DNA of 64,000 bases from Blattamonas nauphoetae (Eukaryota; Preaxostyla; Oxymonadida), in the NCBI GenBank assembly GCA_033064195.1, contig JARBJD010000304.1, positions 1-64,000 of the forward strand. Direction: 5' to 3'. Positions 32,801 through 43,800 of the stretch are shown one piece after another; within the stretch, counting starts at the first letter, position 1; every line of letters begins with the position of its first letter. Under the pieces are notes generated by a model that worked only from the letters and a program-made list of their open reading frames with translations, was not told where the DNA came from and did not search any database. The translations under genes and the position numbers were made by a program.

Positions 32801-35800
32801 ATGGAAGTGAAGAAGTTGTCGTAAAGTTGACAACAGACAACAACGGACTGATTGCTGAACAGACAGTGAAACTGTATCCATCGGACGAGAATGTGGAAGG
32901 ATGGAAGAACTCGATTGGATTTGGGGAGGAATACGAAGTGGTTGGTGTGTCTGCGAAAGCAGAGGATGGAGATTATCCGATTCAGTTCTCTCCAATCATA
33001 CTGACAATGCCGATTGAGCCAGTTCGAGTGAAGAAAGCAGAGTGTTCAACAGATCAACCAACGACAACAATTGTTCGGATTGAAGGAAGTGGATTGATTG
33101 AATATGAGACGTACACACTCACTCTGAGAGGAACTCCGACCACAGATCCGCTTTCGTTGAATGTTCAGAACACGACGATCTCTGTTGTGGCCTTATTGCC
33201 AACGGAAGCAAAATCTACACCTCTCCCTCTCTCGTCCACTTCAGAATCATCTTTGCTGTTCGGTCACACGTACACAATCACGGCGATCACAAATGGGTCA
33301 GTGACTGGGATCGTGGAAAACAATCCATATTTCACGGGACAGACTATAGTTCATCAGCAGTTTCAACTATAGTTCATCACCATCCCATATTCTGATGACA
33401 GGGAGATGAATCATCTTCTTTTCGTCCAAGATGGAAAACTGACACCAAAAGAAGAACTCTGATATAGTTTTAATGTCAACCTCGATGAGTGGTGACGTCC
33501 GATCAGCTGTAGTGTCACTGTGGTTGATGTCTGGTGACCGAAGTGTGATGAATGAGCTGCTGCTGGTGAGGCTCGTTTGTCGCCCGTCATGGATGGGTGA
33601 GAGAATACCAGATGCTGAGTGCTTGAACTTTCATTCCGGAGCAATCGACTCAGAGAAGGCTGAAAAGTATATTGAAGGATCAAGTCTCGTTGTTTTCTCA
33701 TCTTCATCACTACCATCGATTGTCTGTGATTGGAGATCGCTCGAAGATCCTTTCCAACGATTCGAACATCACACGAAATGGTGGTGGTCGATCTTCGAAT
33801 GTCGACCGGATCTCTCGTCGCAATGATATGGGTCTCTGATGAACTATAGTTGGAAATGCTGATGAACTATAGACAGTCCCTATTTCACGACTCGCTCAGC
33901 ACCTTCTCAAGCATCACTGACCTCGATCTCATGCAATCTGAAAGATGGAGACCCGAAGACAGTGGAATTGTCGATTTCAGGGTCAGACATCCCTGATGGA
34001 GAATATCGACTGGTTTTGAAGGACGAAGTGAGCACGAAAGAAACAGTGTTGAAGATTAGCTTTGTGAACTCAGAAGGAAGAATGGACATTGAGATCTTCT
34101 CGACATCTGAGCTAGAGTATGGAGCTGAATACGAAGTGATGAGCCTGTCGAGCAGTTCGGTGACAGTTGCTCTGCCAACAGATGCGACAAAGCGATTGGT
34201 GGATGTGCCAGCACCATCTCGAGTTCGGTCAGCAACGTGCTTGGTTGGAGGGGAGATGAAGAGGCTTGTGGAAGTTGTGATTTGTGGAGAGAATCTGCCA
34301 GTCGGAGAGACGCTGTCAGTGAAAGTGAAAGAAGTGGGGTCAACGGGAAGCACGCTTGGGTCTGAGATTGCACTTCCTTCGACAACAATCGGCAGCAAAA
34401 CCAGGACAGAAGGAATTTCAATTGAAGTTTACGAAGCTGAGGAGTTGTTGGTTGAGTACGGGAAGACATTCGAACTGACTTCGCTGACGATCTCAGGGAC
34501 AACGTCATGGATTCTGGACGAGTGTGTGCGGTTTTCAGTTCCTTGCGAGCCAGTGCGAGTGACGTCAGCGTCGTGCACGAAAGTTGATGTAGACAAGACA
34601 GTTGTGTCGGTGGATGGATCTGGATTTGTGTTGGGAGAGTTCTACACAGTTTCGGTGTCTGGCCATCCGATTGGCTCTCCCTCGACTCCTTCGTCGTCAC
34701 TGCACAACACGTCGTTTGTGGTTGTTGCATCATCTGCAAAGAAAGCGGGATCGTCTGCTCTCCAACTGCATGCATCGGAAGGAAGCGAACTGAAATTTTC
34801 GTATTCATACTCGATTGTGGGAATGACGAATGGGACAGAAAGTGAGGATGGAGTGATTGAGGGAGGACAGTTCAAGACTCCTACTCAAGCATCACTGACC
34901 TCGATCTCGTGCGATCTGAAAGATGGAGACCCGAAGACAGTGGAATTGTCGATTTCAGGGTCAGACATCCCTGATGGAGAATATCGACTGGTTTTGAAGG
35001 ACGAAGTGAGCACGAAAGAAACAGTGTTGAAGATTAGCTTTGTGAACTCAGAAGGAAGAATGGACATTGAGATCTTCTCGACATCTGAGCTAGAGTATGG
35101 AGCTGAATACGAAGTGATGAGCCTGTCGAGCAGTTCGGTGACAGTTGTTCTGCAAACAGACGCGACAGCCCGATTGATGAAAGTGCCAGGAGTGCCAGCT
35201 CGAATTCAATCAGTCTCGTGTGTGCTTACTGAAGATTTGAAGACCCATGTGGAAGTTGAGATTTGTGGAGAGAATCTTCCAGTTGGAAAGGAACTGACAG
35301 TGAAAGTGAAAGAAGTGGATCCGTCGTCTGGAAGCTTGATAGGGTCTGAGATTGCACTTGCTTCAACACCGATCGCCAGCACAACCCAATCAGAGCCAAT
35401 TGAGATTGAAGTTTACGACGTGTCCAACCCGTGTCTTAAGTATGGAAAGACATACGAACTGACATCACTCGCCATTTCTGACACAACTTCATTCATTCTG
35501 GATGAATCCGTGCGCTTTTCTGTTCCTTCCGAGCCAGTTCGAATCGAATCGGCATCTTGTACGACTGGCGATCCAAACTGGACGGTTGTGTCTGTGGACG
35601 GGTCGGGATTTGTGTCGGGAGAGTTCTACACAGTTTCGGTGTCTGGCCATCCGATTAGCTCTCCCTCAACTCCTTCGTCGTCTCTGCACAACACGTCGTT
35701 TGTGGTGATTGCTGAATCATCTTCAAAAAAAGCGACATCCTCTCCTCTCCAACTGCATCCATCCGAAGAAAGCCAGCTGAAGTTTTCGTATTCGTACTCG

Positions 35801-38800
35801 ATTGTTGGGGTCACGAATGGATCAGTGGAAGGAGTGGTGCACTCTGTCATGTTCGAGACTCAACCAGACATCAATCGAGATGAAGCACTGGTCACCAAAA
35901 TTGAGGTTTTTCCTGCGAGTTCACTGAACACATCGATCATGATTGAAGTTTGGGGATCGAATCTGCCAAGTGAGACAGTTGGGACGATTTCACTGAATGC
36001 TTCGTTCTCTTTCGACGTGTCTTTCAGTTCGTCCACGTTTGGTCGAAGTGCTGTGATCGAACTGTGCGAATCCACGATGACTACACACTTTCGAATTTTT
36101 TGAAATAAATCAGACATCAAAACCAAATAAGAAGTGAGATCATACTACGCATCTAAATTTCTCTTCTAACGAGCTCTATAGTGATAAACGGTCACAACTT
36201 TCTTCTGTCGTCATTATCTACGAACATGTGAGGTTTCTGTTTTGTTGAACTGGAAATTATCAGACAGTGAATGTTTTGATGCTGAAACTGGAGCTTGAAG
36301 GACAAACAACCAAAACACGGTGATATCCGACATTGTGATCAGATCGCAGAAAATGACTTCCCAATGTCTCGTGTGTCATTCAAAAGAATCTTATTCGACT
36401 CTGTTCTTGTTTTTAGTGATATAACGTCCCGATTTTATTCTCGCAAAGGATATGGTCGACTTCAGAAGTTGGTTCGAAGCAAACACGGGAACTGAATGGC
36501 GACTGACTATTGTCATGTCTGAAAATGTTGATAAAAGGGATCAAACACGACCAAGTTGGATAAATATGTCTGGTTCCGTCTAAATGCGAATCGCAGTGAA
36601 CTGTCGATTGGAGTCTGTTTCTTTTGTGATTGACTCCAGAATGGCATAGGTTGGGAGACGATTCCTGAAAACAGATAAGATTTGTGCGATTGTTTGATTG
36701 ACCATGTCCTTTGGATGAGATTGAAGATAGAAATCGCCTGATTTTGACCGGATTGGTTTGAGGAGTGTATTGTCCGAAAAAATGTGTGAAATGAGTTGTC
36801 AACACCGATGATATGGTGTTTGGTTTGATCACTAGTTTACTTGTTGGAGATCAGGATAAAAGAATGGACTTCCTTTTCTTGCGAACCAATATTCGACGAG
36901 AGAGCTGAATTTGTGAGATATTTGATGAGAATGTGACATAATCTGATATTTATTAGTGGAAGACTGACTTTCTGCGATTGATAAGGTCTCAAAAGAAGAT
37001 GCAATCGAAACCAATTTTCTGAAATGGGCGAGCGAAATGAAACGAACAAGGAATGAAATGGCAAAAGAAAGGTATGAGACGTGATCTCCTCTTCCTTCTA
37101 TTGGTCACGACTCAATCTGGTGTGTTTTTGAGGATAGTGCGAAGTCATCGTGGATTCGCACAACTTGGAGTGAGTGGTTCTCTCGGATTTGGTTCAGAAT
37201 ACGAGATCTTAAGTCTCGAAGACTCGAACAAGAAAACAATCCAAATCCCAGAAATGACGATCACAACCCCACCAAAGCCGTCGAAATTGTCATTGTGTGT
37301 TTGTGGGAATGAAAAAAGAACAGGAATGGAGATGAGCGGAGCTGATCCAGAGACATGCAATTCAATCGCATCAACGTGGAACAGAGCGAGTTCTCTCGGG
37401 ATCTTGGACACCACGATGCGAATTGTGGACTCGGCTGACCTCTCTTCTCCTCTCATCGTCACAACTCGCGTTCCATTCAATCTGATTTCACTGCAAATGG
37501 AACCAGCAACTCTTCGGACCAGCCCATCCTCGTCCCAACCAAGCTCAGTGCTGGTGTCAGTGGAGGAGGGAGGACTGTGCAGACTGACACTGCTCACAAT
37601 CACAACCGACGTGTCAGTCTCGACATTGAGACTTGTGTCAGCCTTGAAAGGGACAGTTGTGATTCGAAGCTGCTCGATTGAAGGAAAACGTCAGAGCGAG
37701 TCCAACAACGAGGATATGTCGATTTGTGGATGGTCGAGAGGATTGATTGAGCTGTTCGAGACAGACACAGAGCTGAATGGTGTGACGATGAAAGAGATTG
37801 AAGTGGGAGGGATCTGGATGCGAGGAGGGAAGCTGAAAGTGACAGCTGGAGTGTTCACTCAAAACGGACCATCAGTCGCCGACTTCCCCTCCGCTCGCCA
37901 GAACATCCACTGCGAGGGTGAAGGCGTTGTCACAATCCAAAGTCTGTCGGAAGGTGATGGGACGAAGAATTCTCTGTCTGCATGGTTGGATGTGTCGGAA
38001 TGCAGGATGGAAGGAGATGAAGACATTATTAGTTCTCCGCTCTTTGTTCCGACTCTGAACTCCACAGAATCGACAGTTGAGATAGACAAGAGTGGAAAAC
38101 AGGCAGTGAAAGTGGTTGGGAAGACTCTGATGCCGTGTGGACTGTCGTTCGAAGTGTTTGAGTGGGATTCGTCCAAAAATGTGGAAGGGAAGAGCGAACT
38201 TGTTGATCTCTCAACATCAACAGCGACACATTGGAATGAAACCGAAATCATAATTCCTCTCTATGAATTGGATGTGTCGAAACTGAACACCAAAATGGAA
38301 TGGCGAGGACGTCTTGTGTTTGGAAATGAAGAACGAACTTGGAATTGGATAGTTGTGTCTGGATTGAATTCAGGAAACAAATCGCTTGGAGGAACAGAAT
38401 CGAAATGGTGGATTCCTATTCTGATTTGTGTGTCATGTGCGCTTCTTGTTTCGCTGATGATCATTGTGTGTGTCTGTTTACATCGAAAGCGACACTCGAA
38501 TCAGAAAGAACTTCTGTCGAACGAAGAAATGTCGCCCGCACAAGTTGAAGAAGAGGAGAAGATGGAAGAGAACGATTCCATCACAAATCCGCCAAACAGC
38601 GCGATCTCTTCTCTTCCGTCAGAACGATCCAAAAATCGCACATTAGTTGGAGAGACTCGATTTGCGAGTGATGTCGGGATTTCACCTTCACAATCGTGTG
38701 TGGAAGTGATTGTGTGCAACGAGAGCATGGAGCGTTCGGTGGCAGTGGAGACAGACACGCTGTTCAACGCTCTTCACAATCCTCACTCAACACGATTTGT

Positions 38801-39362
38801 GGAGAAGCGAAAAGTGAATCAGGCGATTGCTCGTGGACTTGTGAGTCTTGTGGAGATGAAAGTGATTGCTGATGTGTTGACTCACCTGTCACCGCACTGG
38901 GTTCTGTTCGACCAGAACGATCGAGTGAGTCTGAAGACGCGCGAGAGCCAGAGTGTTGTTTTGGGTGAGAGTGGAATTGTAAAAGAAGGGAAGAAGACAT
39001 CGGAAGATGGTCAGCGATGGATGGCGCCAGAAGTGTTGCAGGAGAGTTGGAAACCGACGAAAGAGAATGCTGACCACGGGGCAGTTTTTAGTCTTGGCCT
39101 CGTCTTGTGGGAAATTGAGACTGGTTCTGTGCCCTTTGGGGAAGTTGATGGAGCGACAGCTCAGCGTCGACTGGCCTCGTCCGAGAAGCCTCTGATGGAG
39201 AAAGTGAGTGAGTCGATGGAGGCGATCATCGTTCGCTGCCTCTCGCTGGACCCAACACAACGCCCAACACTGAAAACAGTTCTGTCCCAACTGAACGAAC
39301 TGAACAACGTTCCTCAACCATCGAACGAGAAGGAAATGAACATCATGTCAAAGATTGGATGA
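26847..39362 (+). CDS. giant surface receptor-like gene with pseudokinase tail, interrupted by four DNA transposons
   Basis: Host segments are 26,847-28,193, 30,469-30,485, 31,752-33,348, 33,872-36,063 and 37,166-39,362. Together they total 7,350 bp, a single open frame of 2,449 codons plus stop. The start is the ATG before a signal peptide (MHFIGLLTVLLTFSKS). Next come right-handed beta-helix repeats (GGAIYLS, GGAVYLF, GGGALYF with CSFESC-type rungs), then tandem beta-sandwich modules resembling IPT/TIG domains (VVSVDGSGFV, SISGSDIPDG), and another beta-helix stretch. A membrane helix lies near residues 2131-2157 (38,406-38,483), followed by a cytoplasmic kinase-like region (about 2249-2436). 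The kinase part keeps MAPE, SLGLVLWEIETG and CLSLDPTQRPTL but has no glycine loop or DFG, and SPHW stands where HRD is expected, so it is a pseudokinase or fragment. As the DNA stands, the gene cannot be read through. Confidence 0.75.
28186..28193. repeat. 8-bp target-site duplication, left copy
   Basis: GTGGAGGA, repeated at 30,461-30,468 on the other side of the hAT-like element. Confidence 0.85.
28205..28570. repeat. cluster of TGGACA-type subterminal repeats
   Basis: About ten copies of TTGGACA, TGGACTG or their complements, for example at 28,215-28,262, 28,407-28,435 and 28,508-28,550. They match words at the other end (30,407-30,448) and probably bind the transposase. Confidence 0.6.
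29034..30124 (+). pseudogene. captured host-gene pieces inside the hAT-like element (possibly MIF4G type)
   Basis: Coding-like text in several frames. 29,034-29,160 gives INSTRUCTIVE residues NKITRKSN and LILSEVLERG. A probable intron runs from GTTTGTTGG at about 29,162 to CCTCCAG at about 29,290. Beyond it, one frame reads RGHVEFIGYLVNQGILPP, which resembles the helix pair RG..FIGEL...G.L in MIF4G domains (eIF4G and relatives). The segment 29,831-30,121 is a charged open frame ending VAVELEGV-like text (AVELEGVSLIIPAR). The MIF4G reading is tentative; that this is an intron-bearing host gene fragment is more secure. Confidence 0.3.
30461..30468. repeat. 8-bp target-site duplication, right copy
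   Basis: GTGGAGGA, identical to 28,186-28,193. Confidence 0.85.
30486..31749. mobile_element. 1.26-kb Tc1/mariner-like transposon, TA duplication
   Basis: Left end CAGTGCGGAAGATTAAACTG and the right end read in reverse, CAGTGGGGAAGGCAAAACTG, form an inverted repeat of about 26 bp continuing into CAACGC, with 4 differences. TA flanks both sides (30,484-30,485 and 31,750-31,751). CAGT ends with a TA duplication fit Tc1/mariner. Internal open frames are short (for example 30,681-30,959 minus and 31,408-31,662 plus) and I recognise no transposase. Removing the element plus one TA joins NVM to YWDPRISNTG in frame. Only 17 bp of host sequence separate it from the hAT-like element and its duplication. 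Confidence 0.75.
33349..33867. mobile_element. 519-bp MITE with TATA duplication
   Basis: Ends GTTCATCAGCAGTTTC and, reversed from the right, GTTCATCAGCATTTCC form an inverted repeat of about 31 bp with two differences. The repeat contains a second copy of its own outer word (CTATAGTTCATCA). The flank is TATA on both sides, embedded in a palindromic CTATAG. Removing 523 bp restores the host frame as TGQTIDSPYFTTRS. The internal frame 33,473-33,826 has no known motif, so the element is non-autonomous. Confidence 0.75.
33906..35860 (+). repeat. two 978-bp tandem units in the ectodomain
   Basis: Two successive units with a period of 978 bp (326 residues), each made of three beta-sandwich modules opening with SLTSISC, then a VRSATC/IQSVSC-type start, then RVTSASC/RIESASC. 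The first 265 bp of the units (33,906-34,169 and 34,884-35,147) are almost identical, with three or so differences, while the rest has diverged clearly. That uneven pattern suggests gene conversion or a recent partial exchange. Confidence 0.8.
36064..37161. mobile_element. 1.1-kb transposon, AACT duplication, family unknown
   Basis: Ends GTGCGAATCCACGATGACT on the left and its inverted copy on the right; the match continues to about 26 bp with two differences. AACT flanks both sides (36,060-36,063 and 37,162-37,165). Removing the element plus one AACT joins SAVIEL to GVSGSLGFG in frame. Minus-strand text at 36,413-36,832 may be a decayed transposase, but I cannot assign it. A 4-bp AACT duplication does not match piggyBac (TTAA) or Tc1/mariner (TA), so the superfamily is open. 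Confidence 0.7.
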
Positions 39363-40858
39363 CAATTCCATCCACCCATTTCACTTTGAGGCAAGCCACA
39401 CCCTTCTTCATTTGACAACATCTTCCTTTCAACATCAATGTCTATTGATCTTCATTCAAATGTCACCACGTCTCTGACACATTTTTCGTCGCCTTCCATC
39501 AACATTCTGTTTCACGTCACCCTCTCTCGAATCAGTTCACTTGTCTCCTCTCTGACCGATCACAACGGATGATCTTCATCATTGCTCACGCTCGACTGGA
39601 GAGAGTTCACATCACGCGAAGATCAACTCAGCTGTGTGAACAAAGCTGCTTCGCCACAACTACCTTCGGTCACACGACACACTCGCACAGTCACACTACA
39701 ATTCCTCTCTTCTCGTCTAAGCCATTCTTTTGAACAATCGTTCACTCGTCAATACGACGATAATCATCATTCTTGTGGATTTGAATAGGGGATGGACATT
39801 CTTTGTTCGGAACTGTCTTGTTTTGTTTCTTCTTTTTCGCGATGAGCGAGCTTGTTCTTCTCTTTCGTGTTGCCGTGTTCTTCATCCTGGCTGCTGGCTT
39901 TGGATGGTTCGACTGTTGTGTTGTTCAGAGTCGTCTTTCCTCGACTCTGCCACGTCACTCATCTCTCCATCTCTCATGACAGTCACTTCGTATTGTCTTT
40001 CTTTCAGTGCCCTACCCTACATTTATGAAGGAATAAACCCTGAATGAAGGCGCTGGCGGTTGAAAGGCATTCGATGAACTCTGCCCCGCTGTAGTTTGCA
40101 TGAACTATTGGAGCACTGGGCGCTGGTTGAAGTTGCAGTTGAAGCATCATGACGATTGAAGACTGTCATGTGAAATGGAGAAACAATGACAGAAAAAAGA
40201 AAAATGTTGAAGGTGATCCAACAAGGAAGGAGAAACACTTGTCCAGCAGAAACTGATGGAGAAGTGGTGTTTGAGTGTATGGAAGTGGCGACAGAACAGG
40301 AAAAGACGCAATAGATGATAAGATATGAGATTCAGGGGAATCCACGGTATCGAAAAAGTGATTGAGCTCAGAGAACAGAGATGACGACGAAATATGGCAG
40401 AATTTGGAATGATGGACAATCCAACATGAAGAAACACACTCTCCAGTCTGTGGGACAAACAAAAGAGAACGAATTGCGCTGAACAACAATCAAGACTGAT
40501 CAGTCAGGGGATCAGTGAGATGATCGACAATGAGCTGTAGCACGAAACGCGAGTGGAAAGATGTGACGCAGATGGAGAGTGTGAGGTGACATGAAAGTCA
40601 GAAAACTGAAGATGATGGTCATCAAAAGACCGATAGATTGGCAGATCAGAATGAGAGAGAAACGCAATGAAGACTCAGTGAGATGAGGTGGTGGTTCTAA
40701 AGATGATCAGACGAGTGATGCGGACTTTCAGAATGAAATATCGGCAGTTAGTGATGGTGAGATGTGAACGGAAGAGAAAGAAGAAAGTTAGGTGATCAGT
40801 GTTTGGAATGAAGACAGGTTGACGTGCAGATGTGAAGTGAGGTTGTCATCGAGGCTGG
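39363..40858. other. 1.5-kb spacer between two convergent surface genes
   Basis: No credible gene. It contains short simple stretches and overlapping low-complexity frames only. It must hold both polyadenylation regions. The plus gene ends at 39,362 and the minus gene at 40,859. Confidence 0.5.
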
Positions 40859-43800
40859 TCAACCAATGACTGTGATGGATGCGATTGGTTGTTGTTGAAT
40901 GGGTGAAGGATCAGGATTGGTTGATGAGGATGAGAAGTGTTTTTGGAGATCGGAGAGCGTGGGGCGTTCGTTCGGGTCGAAAGAGAGGCACTCCTCAACA
41001 ATCGACGCCAGCGATGTGTCTTCCCAATTCGAGATAAGTGGGACTTGGCCTCCTTTCACTTGTCGACTCGCATTAACTGCATCCAGCTCTCCAAACGGCA
41101 CAAGACCAGTCTCCAATTCCCACAAGACGAGGCCAAGCCTAAAAACTGACGCTTTCAGAGGATCAAATGGAACTGCGTGTGGTTCTTTCTCATCTTTGTT
41201 GTGGCCTCTGTCCTCTTCATCAATCTGTTCAGGTGCACTCCATCGGCAGTCCTCTTCTCTCATCTTCTTCCGATTCGCAATCTGGTGCGCTGTCAGATCC
41301 GTCTCGTTGAAGTTCCGATCCAGTTTGAGACAGACTGAGCCAGAAGAGTCAACGAGGATCCAGTGCGACGAGAGTTGGGTGAGGACATCGCTGAAAGGAT
41401 TGTGTTGGACGAGTCGATTCAGTCCAACCACCAACTGTCTTCTGATCTCCGTTTTCGGCAGAGCAAGAGCTTTCTCAAAGTGGAGTGCTGAATAAAGCGT
41501 CTTCTTCGCATCAACACGAATCACTGCCGGCTCGCCCTCACATTTCAATGCATCAACATGTTCGATGAACTGCTGTCGAAATGATGAGACTTCTTGCTGG
41601 CCCTGATCGACACCGTTGCTGATCATGTTGAGTGAGCTCGGATGGAGTGTCACATCGGACGTGTTTAGGAGTGGTCGGATGGTCGAATTGACGTCCATTT
41701 CTTCGTCTTTCACTTCGATTTGACATTCGTCCAGCTCGCTCATCGCTTTTGGCTTCTCTTCCTCCTTCTTCTTTTGTTGACGTCGACAAACCAGAACGAG
41801 CACAACGATCAGAAAGATGAGGAGGAGAATGACTGAACAGACAATCGGAATCACAATCGACACAACTCGACCAGCCTGCGACATGTTCCCTTTCAATCCT
41901 GTCAACGAGAACGAGTCTGTCTTTCCATTCTCTCCGAACAGCACTCGACAGTGAAGATCGTGTTTTATGTTCAGCTCAGCGAGCGATGACTGATGGAGAG
42001 ACAGTTCGATTGTGTCTTCTTTCCACGATTTCACTTCGGAAGGATCCAACTCCACAAAAATATGGTCGCCTTCCGAGAATTCTGTTTCGGAGAGCGCAAG
42101 TCTTTCAAACACCTCGAGAGACAAGCCACATGGAATCAATGTCTCCCCTTTCAACACAATCTCATACATCTCCTGTGTTGTGTCGAACTTGGAGGTTGAT
42201 TTTGAGGACGAAAGGGTTGGGACGAAGAAGGGAGCAGGAAGGATCTTGTCTTCCTTCTCGACTGAGCAGTCGTTCGTCGAGATCCAATGATGAGGCGACG
42301 AAAGACCATCTCCCCCTCCAATCGTCTCAATCGACACTTTTCCATCCGAACACAACACATTCCGACAGAGCGAAGGGAAGTCAGCGTTTGATGGAGAGTT
42401 GTCGATGAACGTGCAAGATGTCAGTGTCAGCTCGCCTCCGACAATCGACACAGCTCCCTGTGGAAGATGTTTCATTTCGACCGAGTGGAATGCAGATGAA
42501 CAATTGTCGAGGGTGATGTGAGAGTCTTTCCACCAACAAATGTCTGACATTTCCTCGTTTGGTTCAGGTTTGATTTTGGTTGGTCTGGAAAAGCGGCTCG
42601 ATTCAATGTCGAGTGATTTCACGTCTGTCCCTTCAATCAGAGCTCCTGACGAGAAATCAGTGATCGACACATTCGAAAGGGAACATGATTCGAGAGAGGA
42701 AAAGAGGAAGGGAGCGGACGAGAAGGAGATGTGAGAGAGAGCGATGTCTTTCACACGAGCTGAGGTTCCTGATGCATGAATTAGGCAACCCGAGATTGAC
42801 GAAACTCCAACTATCGACATTTCAGACACACTCACTATTCCAGCCTTCATCCACACAATCGATGAGTTCAACGCAATCCCATTCTCCGCTCGAAGTGTGT
42901 CCACACTGACTTTCCCATCAATGATCTCCATCAGGTTGGTGTTTTCTTTCATCTCGGATTCCATCACCAAATCTGTGATGTCTGCCCTTCCTCCTGTCAC
43001 ACAAACAAGAGTTGCATCACTCCCTCCCGTCGATCTCACCACAATCGTGTTGAGAGTCGCTGAACCAGAAGGAGCGACGATGATCACTGCTTCAGCCGTT
43101 TGAGTTTGTGGAAGGCTGATCGACAGTTCTTCCATCAGCAGCGAGCGGTGTGGGGTAGTCATCAGAGATCCGTCTGATGAAGCATGCAGAATTGCTTGTT
43201 CTTCTCCTTTTGTGAGTGAAACATTGTTTGATAGTGAAACTGCCAATGACAAATCGGAATCTCCTAAAATAACAATTTCGGACAGAACACGGTCTGTGGT
43301 CCTTGAAATCGCTCGCTCAACTGAGCTGCACCACACATTTCGGTATCCACATCTGTCAATGTCAAACCCTCTTCGCTTAACTCGCACTGGGCCTTCCTGT
43401 GGGAGAAGATAGAACAGCAGCGAGACTGACAAGTTCAAGTCTTCGTCGACACTCCACAGATAGTCCACATTCGAGTCATTCGAATATGATCCCGAGAATC
43501 TGGTGTCTCCCTCACAAATGAAGTTCGAAATGTTCCGACCAACAATCTCAACATAATGATCTTTCGGCTCAAGTCGAAATCCTTCAAATCTCAGATTGGT
43601 CAGAGAGAACGAAGGGAATGGAGAGGGAAGTGTGATTGACGAGAAATTGAGCAGAACAGCGGGAGACTCAGACGAACAAGGCATCGAATACAACTGCACA
43701 CCATCCATCGTCAATATCATCTCACTCGTCATCGTTGTCGACAGAATCGATCCTTTTCCCGAAACTCGCTCGATCGATCTCAACTCGCATGAGATCAGCG

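Noticed and set aside
33473-33826. 117-codon frame inside the 519-bp MITE as a gene
   Set aside because: It has no recognisable motif and fills a small non-autonomous element; most likely a chance frame.
33343-33876. ACAG as the duplication of the 519-bp MITE
   Set aside because: That register leaves the host frame shifted; the TATA/CTATAG register gives symmetric ends and an open frame.
40147-40489. Minus-strand frames of about 105 codons in the convergent spacer
   Set aside because: They are dominated by serine, phenylalanine and histidine from simple sequence, with no conserved motif.
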